A program made the translations under genes and the position numbers. Shown piece after piece: positions 55,501-64,000 of a stretch of DNA of 64,000 bases. The notes beneath the pieces are model-generated. The model saw nothing but the letters and a program-made list of their open reading frames with translations. It was not told the origin of the DNA and ran no database searches. Positions within the stretch are counted from its first letter, which is position 1. Each line of letters begins with the position of its first letter. The stretch spans positions 11,780,001-11,844,000 of the forward strand of contig OZ316898.1 in the NCBI GenBank assembly GCA_973895155.1, read 5' to 3'. The stretch is from Marsupella aquatica (taxonomy: Eukaryota > Marchantiophyta).

Positions 55501-56539
55501 GGAAAGTGGGTTCTAGTTGGTCAGAGTCCAGCAGCGCAAATCCACGGGCCAGACAAGGAATTCTAGCAGCCGTAGTGTGACAGGTGCCCTATGGTTTACC
55601 GTCACCAACAGTGAGATTGTTTCAGGAAATGATCAATTCCAGGAGTGTACTTCACCCGATTTGAGCTGTCTTTCTATTACACCCCGAATTGACCTCATGA
55701 TACTGTGAGGTTCCTTGTATAGAAGCTGACTCTAGCAATGTAGTTATCAGCCAAGAGAGGTGTAAATGGACCTAGTTCCAAATGTAGCAGAAATAGACAA
55801 GGATTTAATTTAGTCATTGGTTTGTGAGGTTCACAGGTGAGCTATTTTACCCGCAGGAAAGTTATGAATCAATCAGTGATGGCAACAGATTTTATCACGT
55901 ATTGGTTTTGTAGGAATTGTCCTTGTACAACAATATCTGGAACCTATCCTTATTTCTGGGTGGTGCATATACTCAGCTTTGATGAAGCGTCCTTTTTGGA
56001 CCGGATATTATAGCCTCCACCAGAAGTTCCCTGCGTTACTGGCTGGATAAATTCAAGGTTATAATGACTCGGTGAAGGCTTTGTTATGTCTCCTTCGGCG
56101 ATTACAATCATCGATACTGGTATGCCAAAACCATCCCGAAAGCCGTGAGAGAATTCTCTCATGTACCTAGCTTTTGAGCCCATGAATATTGCCCATGATA
56201 TGCATGTTTTGGAAGTAACTGTTTAAACTCACATTCTTGTTGACAATTCTGGGTTGAACTCATGGCAATGTTAACACGCTGAACTCGAAAGCCGACTAAG
56301 GTGTCTAAAGTGTCTAAACGATTTCAGTCCAACGACTACAGTAGTTAAGGTGTGATCCCCAAACTTGGCAGAATGGTGCTAATTAGAATTCCCAGAGTTA
56401 CTGTAGTTGCTTGTCGACGACTCAGAACTGGTTGTGTGGAATTGGATAGCCTCATCTTCACCTCTGGATATAATATCACTTAAAAATCCCAACAAATTTA
56501 AGGCTCAGCTTTTGATTCTTTGTAATACTTCAATTTGCA

Positions 56540-56613
56540 GACCTGCAAGCTTGTCCTCTTGTCTTTTAAAATGGGTTGGCTTGTCCTCTGTCTTGTAAAA
56601 TGGGTTGGCTGCA
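56540..56613. repeat. Direct duplication of about 33 bp
   Basis: 'CTTGTCCTCTTGTCTTTTAA' plus 'AATGGGTTGGCT' is followed at once by 'CTTGTCCTCTGTCTTGTAAA' plus 'ATGGGTTGGCT'. Confidence 0.85.
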
Positions 56614-58769
56614 GTTAGTGAGGATGCATATGATCCTCCATAGTATGTATCCTTTACCTACCTCCCCATGAGTTCTCTCCAATCCATGATTTGAGACAGC
56701 AGCTAGCTGAATTTGCAAGCTATCAACTCCCAGGGCTTAGTTATGGGTTGGCAATTTTGGTTCAAATCAAACCTGCCACGGATGATTTCCTTTTGCCGGA
56801 TGGAATTCAAACCTAGGTTTTTCAGAGATCCAAATTACAGACTTGCGCTCTAACAAGATCCCATTTACCTCTAAAGGTTGAAAACCTTTTAATAACCCTC
56901 CTAGTTCTATCTAATGCAAGTGTTTCGTATGCTACTACCCCTTTTAATGACCTTTGAGAATTATTAGGTTGTGTACCTCTTCTGTATGCTTTGATGTTTG
57001 CAAGGCAGATACTACATGTTCTCTTGTTATGTTCTCTTGTTTGTGTTGCTTTCTTATTTAATACACTGCAAAGCTCGGGGGTCTCACTATATGGAGGCCC
57101 CTCCATCACCTGTGATATTTTAGGCTAGCCTCGTACCTAAAAGGTACAATTTCAATTGTTTTAAACCCCTTGAAGATTTTAACTATTCTTGGAATATTCC
57201 AAATCTTTTATTAAAAGTCCCTAAGGTTCTCATAAGTCTCAAAATTGGATTTCAAAACCAAAAAGTTCTGAAATATTCCTATAGAAGAAATAAAATGACA
57301 TTATTCTTTTTTGCATGTAATGTGTCATTTTTATGAGAATAAAATATCAAAAAATCATTGTTTACATCAAAATGCTTTGGACATTATGAAATATGCATCA
57401 CAAAATATTTATGAGGTTTCAAACACTCTAAAAAATTTAGTCACTAGAATACAAAACTATAATGATTATTTATAATTGATGAATGTTTCAATTACTTATT
57501 CGACTCCCTCACAAACTACACAAAATAGTGATGAATGTTTCAAGGATCTAGGAGGGAAAATGTGTGGGACTAGAATTCGTCACTAGAAATTACTCACAAA
57601 CTACACAAAATAATTACTCACTGTTGGGATTTGGGGTTGACCCAATCATTTTGGTTTTCAGTGTTGGAGGTGGGATGATGCTTTGACAATACCAGAAAGG
57701 TGCCCAATGGTGTAGAACAATTATTCATACTCTTAGGATAGTATGACACATGAAGACTGAACGATTCATTCCCACCTTTGTGTTTTCTCCTGTCTGTCCC
57801 TCGTTGGATTTTCTAAAGGAATTACACTATAGGAAGTGTATACGTAGCATTAGTGTGTAGCACAATGGTGACGGTCTTAGAGTGGCATAGAAAGGTCGAG
57901 GAATAGAGCCCTACCATAAGTAATAGTGTTTTAATGATGATGCAAGGGCCTGAAAATGGGCAAAATTTTGAGCTTTGTATGTAAATTAGAAATGGGTTAT
58001 GCAAGGGTCGACATAGAAAGGAAGGAAGGAACGATATATGGGGGAAGAATTAATTTCAAAATGAAAAGAATACCAAAAAAAGCAACCCTCATAAGTCAAA
58101 ATTAAAATTAAAACTTCGTATATATTAGAATGCTAAAGATGCCTTTGGAGGTACACTCTTGTACTTTGGGAGGCATATAACCCAAACTGTGCTATGATTT
58201 AAAATGGGTCCATTACAGCAACTTTCGAAGGAGAATTGTTTCTTTTGAGAAGTTTGATTAGTCCTTGCATCAACTTTCGAAGGAGTGTTTCTTTTGAGAG
58301 GCTACCTTAGCGAATCTTTAGTTTCGATGCTCTAGACAAGATTCTGAAAAGAGTGTTCCTTACTTTGCATGGATCCACAGCGTATACATGCTGTAGATTG
58401 TAGAATGGTGGGATTGAGTAACTCAATGATTGTGCAGTCCTCACAATGATGCGTGTCCCAAAGAAAGAACTGAATAATCCCACACCTGTCAAACTAAACC
58501 GTGGCATGATCATGAAATGCACCCGAATGATACCTACAATATTCTTAGATTTTACTTTACAAAATCCCCCCCGAGTTTCAGTAGCAGTCTATTCTCACTG
58601 TATATCTTTTCTTTAAGCATGGTTTAAAATGATGGCAAAGTACTACAGACACTTAAAAAAGAACAGATGGCAACCCTACTGAATCTCGTTAGCTGCATAG
58701 AATTATCATTTCTTTAAATTTAAATTGTTCGCTTCAAACTCTTTGTCAGTAAATGATCCTGCTGGATCG

Positions 58770-59118
58770 TACTGATGTATGGCAATGATGACTTCATAAT
58801 CCTCATATCCAGTAAAGAAGCGTGGTTTTATTTTTATTTTTATTTGGGGGGGGGGGGGGAGATCTAGTTAGAATTTTCATTTAGATTCAGTTGTTCCATA
58901 GTACCTGAGGAACAACTGAAGAAACCACCATTTAAAGAGGACTGATGATGACTTCTTAATCCGCATATCCAGTAAAGAAGGGTGGTTTTATGCTGAAGGG
59001 GGGGAGGGGATCTAGTAAGAATTTTCTTTTTGGGGATACGCTGATACCTCTTCCCTCCAGACCATAGGACCAGAGAAACAAGAAACCACTCATTTAAAGA
59101 GGAATGATGATGACTACA
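58770..59118. repeat. Tandem duplication of about 175 bp with poly-G run
   Basis: Two direct copies share 'CATATCCAGTAAAGAAG', 'GTGGTTTTAT', a G run (about 13 G in the first copy, 'GGGGGGGAGGGG' in the second), 'GATCTAGT.AGAATTTTC' and 'CATTTAAAGAGGA.TGATGATG'. Confidence 0.85.
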
Positions 59119-61859
59119 TTTCAAACTCCTCTCATGATCACAAATATAGATTTGGAGATCTGATCTACGATAAACGAAAGATTTCTTGAATCAATCATTA
59201 CGCTTGGCTGAAAAATATTTGAGCAGGACTTTTTCTTCTTTTGCTTGAAATTAAGGATTTGTTGAATAATGATTAGACTGGGCTGTTAAATACTTCAGTA
59301 GGATTCTTTCTTTAATATAGCATGCTAGTCTTGGAAGATGCTTGATATTTTGTCTTGTAGGGATAAAATATGAGAGTAGAACTAGAATACATAATAACTA
59401 GTAAGTGTGAATGGGATAAAATAATATAAATAGAGTATTTGGAAAGAAAAGCATGTAGTGAGTGACAATTCTATGACACAAAGGTAGTGAATGACCAATG
59501 AAAGTACAGTCAAGTGCTATGACACAAAGGTGATACATGTGTGCACTTATTAATTGAATGTGCCTTATTAATGACACTCAATTCAATAAAACCATAAACT
59601 TAGGAAAGAAAGCCGTGAGAGGAACTTAAGCCATGATGTGTTCAGGTTATTTAGAATCATTTCTCTCTCTCGTGAGAAGACTTGAAAACTTTGTTCAAGT
59701 GGTAGAATTCAATATAGCAGCTTCTGAATAATCAGATTATGTCCTTGGAAATCAGATTTCCAAGTATGAAAGAGATAGAATATAGAGAGGGAGTCCCAAG
59801 ACAGACACTCCCCCTATTTCTTGAATATGAACCCGGGTTCCCACTAGAACCCAAAAGCCTGCCACTAAACTTCCAGAGGGCAAACAAGAAAAGGGCAAGA
59901 GTGAAAATTAACAGAGTTACCAGAATTTTTTAGTGGTTTAATGCTAATTCAACATCAATTAGTCAGAAACTTAGCTTGTATCCTGGTGGTCAAGAGTTCT
60001 GGTTGCAAACCGGCACATCTCAGGGACAAATCATGAGGGGAAACCTCTTGGTTTTGTGCCATGAAAAAGAATTATTTAACCCTTTTGATGGTAGGAAACT
60101 TTGTCGGAAACCCAGGGTCTTGCAAACGATTACATTGATGTAAACTTCAACAGTAATGCACTGAAGGGATGGCAATGTTAGGATCGCTTCGGGGTTTACA
60201 TGAACTGAGATTGTATTTCAAGGCTCAACTGGCTAATTAAGAATAATGACTTGAGGGCATTAGGGCTAATGGAAATCATCAAGATGTCATCACATCACTC
60301 AAGAGACCTTCCATCCAGAGCAACTGACAGCTTGATGACCCTGTCGAGTAAGAATGATGCCAAGTCAGGTTTTTGGAAAATGCCCTTAGTACATACACCT
60401 TGACAATTTTCTGAAGCCAACTTAACAACAGAGTGATTACCTAGGTAAACTGTTTGTTTGGCCTTCAGAGGTCATTTTTTAGTACAAGATGTTCACAGTA
60501 CTATGCAGACAATTTCAGACGTGTTGGTAGAGTCTTTGGCGGTTTTATCAGTCCATGGGGGCATCATGGACAACCTACCAGTCCATCCACGCATACTTTA
60601 ATTTGACAGACATGCTGTCTTTAATACAGACAAATTGAGTATCACTACTGGACAGTAGCAATTAGCAATGATACGATGCCTTCGACAGAATACCCTTAGG
60701 GACTTCTCTCCCCACTTTCCAGGCAGACAGAGACAAAGAAAAAGCTCTCTTGAAAGTGATAGAATGATGTTTAAATAGTCAGAATCATCAGGTCACTTTA
60801 GTAGCACTGCTCGTAGAAAAAGATATACATGCAGCAGTACTTGCAATTTCCTTGGATATAACACTCAATGGAGGAGATATGCCAGATAATGAATTGTAGG
60901 ATTTGCACTCCTGAGACTAGAACTAGAGTTTGCTTGTGGCTCCACTCCTGCCCCAATGACATCATTGGCTAAAGCTCATTCCCAGCCCAAGGCCAGAACC
61001 TGGTGACCCCATGTATCTTTCTTTGGTTGCTCTGGTGATGCTGCAGCTCAAGTTGCTCCATTCCCTTTTGGCCCTTGGGTTTTTGAATTTCTTTGTCCTT
61101 GACTGGTTTTTGTCGAGGATGGCTTGAAAATACCACTTGTCACCTTCTACTGAAGATTAAAACTATACAACTGAAATCTTTGTACATTCTCAGTTGAAAA
61201 GGGTTATTTGAGTAAGGTCAGTAGGTGATAAGAGGCCCACACAGAACATGCACTCATGCTCATGGAGGTGTATGACCCATGTCAAAACTGGCAATGGAAA
61301 CCAAAGAAATACTTAACAGGGCCCCTCTTCTTGAATGCATGTGGACTTGATGGGCACCAAAGATGGATGTCAAACCTAACCACACTCTTTTGAGGGTGAA
61401 TGGTTGAAAGTAACAAAACTCAGTTACACCTCACACTTGAATGCAGTCAAAGCCAGACCCTTCTCTACTACACAGGGTGCCAGCACTTGACTTGGGGAGC
61501 ACTTATGCAATCTGCAGTATGTTAACTTTTTGGTGAAACTTAATTATTTTAAAACTTTTAAGTACTTTGCCACTAAAGATGTTTAAGTTTACAATACTGT
61601 CATTGTTTTATTTGTATTTACAAATATGCCATACTTTTGGTATATAGTTTCCTTGGTGACCTTGGTGAACTTGTCATCCATATATAAAACCATGACTTTT
61701 GTAAATACATAAAAAAAGCAGTGAGAGTATTGTCAATTAGAATATCTTTAGTGTCAAAGTACTTAAAACTTGATTGTATCAAATGACAGAATCTATACAT
61801 TATTTCAGACACCTTTCTATCACTTGTTTGCAAGCAAGGAATTTTGTTCTTGACGGGGT

Positions 61860-62030
61860 TCTTGAATGGAATTGACCAATTCCAAAACCTGATGGAGTGC
61901 AAATTTTATACATTTTTTCATGACAAAATAAAGTGCTATAGTGTAGACAAAAGTGATCTAGTGGCAGAGTTGTCAGAAAAGTCCCAACTTTTTTCAGTAA
62001 GTAGCTTGAACTTCATAGATTGAAATGTTA
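61860..62030. repeat. Dispersed repeat copy B
   Basis: Diverged matches to 10.43-10.65 kb: 'TTCCAAAACCTGATGG' (inverted there), 'CCAACTTTTTTCAGTA' and 'TTGAACTTCATAGAT' (direct). It supports one element family present at both ends of the window. Confidence 0.5.
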
Positions 62031-62827
62031 AGCATGCAAATCATCAAGAAATATACTTTGCTACACTGTGTTACAATTTGAAAGCCCTTGGAGCAACACT
62101 AGGACAGCCATGCTAAGAATCCTATTACAGGTAAATACAGGTTTTGGAACATTTTACTTAATATTTGTTCCCCTTGTTTTTCTGTGTATCATTGCCAAGA
62201 GTTGGAGAGGGGAAGAGTTTGACAGTATGAGCCTTTAAAAAAATCACTGGCAACAACAAGTACTACAATAGTCCCATCTTTTGCTTTTGGAGATAAATAG
62301 TCATTATGAAACCACAAAATAATTTCCTGATGTGAATTTAAGATGAAAACACTGACTTTACAATGTATGCATTATTTATATAATTAGAACATAACAAAAA
62401 TTAATCCATGGACCCTTACTTTAGAGGCAGTTATCTAGAAACTGAAGCCTAAATGGACCTCCAAGTCTAAAGAAAATAAAGTCAAACATGGACAAGTCAA
62501 TGTTTGACACTTGAAACAGTTGCCAACCTTACCAAGGCAACCACAATTAATATGAATCACACACCAGCTGCAATGTGAACTAATGTTTAATGTTGGGTAG
62601 CTTAATTGCCCACTTCAGCAAAATGGTGCTCGACGGTTTCCTCCACGGTACTGAAGGGATGTCGGATGCACTCAAGTTGCATTGAAAGTAATCACTTTTC
62701 AATTCCTACACACAAAGAGACAAAGAGAGAGAAGTCGTCGGTGTCATCAAATCACTAACTTTGCAGAATTGTTTGAGACAAACCTTTTCATGGAAACAAA
62801 TCTCCCATTGTAAAATTCAGAATTGAT

Positions 62828-63045
62828 CAAAAGCTAGAAAAATTTAGAAACTCATGACCACTTTAGTACTTAATAAAATCTCTCAATGTCACACTCATTG
62901 GGAAGCTAGAGAACATCATAAACTCATAATCTACTCAATACTCAACTAGATCTATCAATATTAAGTCCATTAAAAAGCTAAAGAAATTCTAAAACGCATA
63001 ATCTCCTTAGTACTTGATAAAATCTGTCAATTTTAGGTTCATTCT
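62828..63045. repeat. Three degenerate tandem units of about 72 bp
   Basis: Units share 'AGAAACTCATGACCACTTTA', 'GTACTTAATAAAATCT' and 'TCAATGT..CA.TCATT' with many changes. Confidence 0.7.
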
Positions 63046-64000
63046 CATGGAAGGGATCAACATTTTTGAGGGGTTGTGCAACAAAGATTTATATTTCTAT
63101 TCACTTTAAAGATTATGAAATCACGGGTAAAATCTATTTTTCAAATTACTTACTCAATTCTTACAAAATGGTGACAATCCTTAGCTCATTCGAACCGTCT
63201 TAACTAATACGTGGAGGACGTGCGAATGCTCGAAGGGTAGTTTTTATTCATTTTGAACTAATAATTGTAATTATTACCGGTAATAAGGGAACTTTTAATG
63301 GTAAAATAGAAATAACAAGGGGTAAACACGAAAAAGATCCCGATCGTAGGGGGTCCACTTCTTTTACATGCAGTGAGGGCCCAGGGCATATTATACGTGA
63401 GTTTTCATTATGATTTGACTCAACAATGTCAAATTAATAAAAAATTGCCGACAGGAAAATTTTATGGTTTGAATAAAATCAAAATGTAAATAAAACCGTG
63501 TCGTGTGCATACAATCGCTACCACAACATACATCGCTTGTCATATACATCCAGACATAGTCACACTGCCACATCACAAACACAAGATAATGGAATACAAG
63601 TGGAACTCATGTCCACACATGTCCAAAACCCACAATAATCTCAATAGAATCCGAACAACGATTGACGCAAATAATACGCACTCAATCGCGTCCGATCTGA
63701 TCACACACGTATGTCGAGCCAATGCACCTTGCACTCAAGGAATCCACGCTACATATAGAGAGCTCGCAGTCACCATAGCCACCACACAAGCTCCCCTCTC
63801 CAAGGATCAACATTGAAAGATAACCTTTCAATGTCTCACAAGAGACAACTACCCTCTCACACAAACCTAACGGAACCTTATCGGCTCATATAGCACACAT
63901 ACCAAACATATGGATCTAGATAGTATGATACACTCTAACACTACCTAGAATGGTGTGACAACCGTGGGGAAATTTCACCTCAATCTTTGTTTTTGATTTG

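Larger units (their letters stand above)
55504..64000. other. AT-rich intergenic region, no supported gene
   Basis: Eight and a half kilobases with short, scattered open frames and no recognisable protein family or splice chain. Repeats are listed separately. From about 57 kb on, the sequence is clearly more AT-rich than the gene regions. It looks like old repeat sequence. Confidence 0.5.

Noticed and set aside
60000-60060. Possible tRNA-derived SINE head
   Set aside because: A weak A-box-like and B-box-like pair ('GGTTGCAAACC') can be seen, but no stems form and there is no A-rich tail.

Overview
The window is nuclear DNA from a plant-lineage eukaryote. It has spliced genes with GT-AG introns of about 60 bp to 1.8 kb, a plant-type NDR kinase, a plant-type ERG28 and an L-type lectin membrane protein. 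It also has a bacterial-type phosphate acetyltransferase with an N-terminal targeting extension. Among green organisms I know that enzyme from algae and bryophytes, not from flowering plants, so a bryophyte (liverwort or moss) or a streptophyte alga is likeliest. I cannot name the species from sequence alone.

Layout. 0-1.5 kb: the broken end of an unrecognised gene, then a tRNA-like hairpin. 5.4-7.4 kb (+): an intronless L-type lectin membrane protein with a proline-rich insert inside the lectin fold and a lysine-rich, histone H1-like tail where a kinase would be expected. 7.4-13.1 kb: repeats and a small MITE. 13.1-19.3 kb (+): phosphate acetyltransferase, 13 coding exons. 20.4-21.6 kb (-): ERG28, 3 exons, convergent with the acetyltransferase. 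21.6-26.4 kb: degenerate repeats. 26.4-30.0 kb (-): ankyrin-BTB protein, 6 exons. 30.0-32.6 kb: degenerate repeats. 32.6-42.4 kb (-): a decayed Ty3/gypsy retrotransposon. 42.4-49.3 kb: repeats and decayed coding fragments. 49.3-55.1 kb (+): NDR kinase, 13 coding exons. 55.1-64 kb: AT-rich sequence with repeats and no gene I can support.

The most unusual object is the retrotransposon. Its pol order is protease, C5-cytosine DNA methyltransferase, reverse transcriptase, RNase H, integrase, PHD finger. One mobile element therefore carries both a DNA-methylation writer and a probable histone-tail reader. It also has a 15-nt perfect complement between an internal LTR site and the sequence just after the 5' LTR remnant, as expected for Tf1-type self-priming. 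The copy is dead: at least seven in-frame stops, each one transition from Gln, Arg or Trp codons, one or two frameshifts, and a 5' LTR reduced to 87 bp.

The host genes do not form a pathway. Phosphate acetyltransferase belongs to acetate/acetyl-phosphate metabolism, ERG28 to sterol synthesis at the ER, the ankyrin-BTB protein probably to ubiquitin ligase or scaffold work, and the NDR kinase to Hippo/MOB-type signalling. Exon models were built by hand from splice sites and reading phase and all close in frame; transcript ends are not known.
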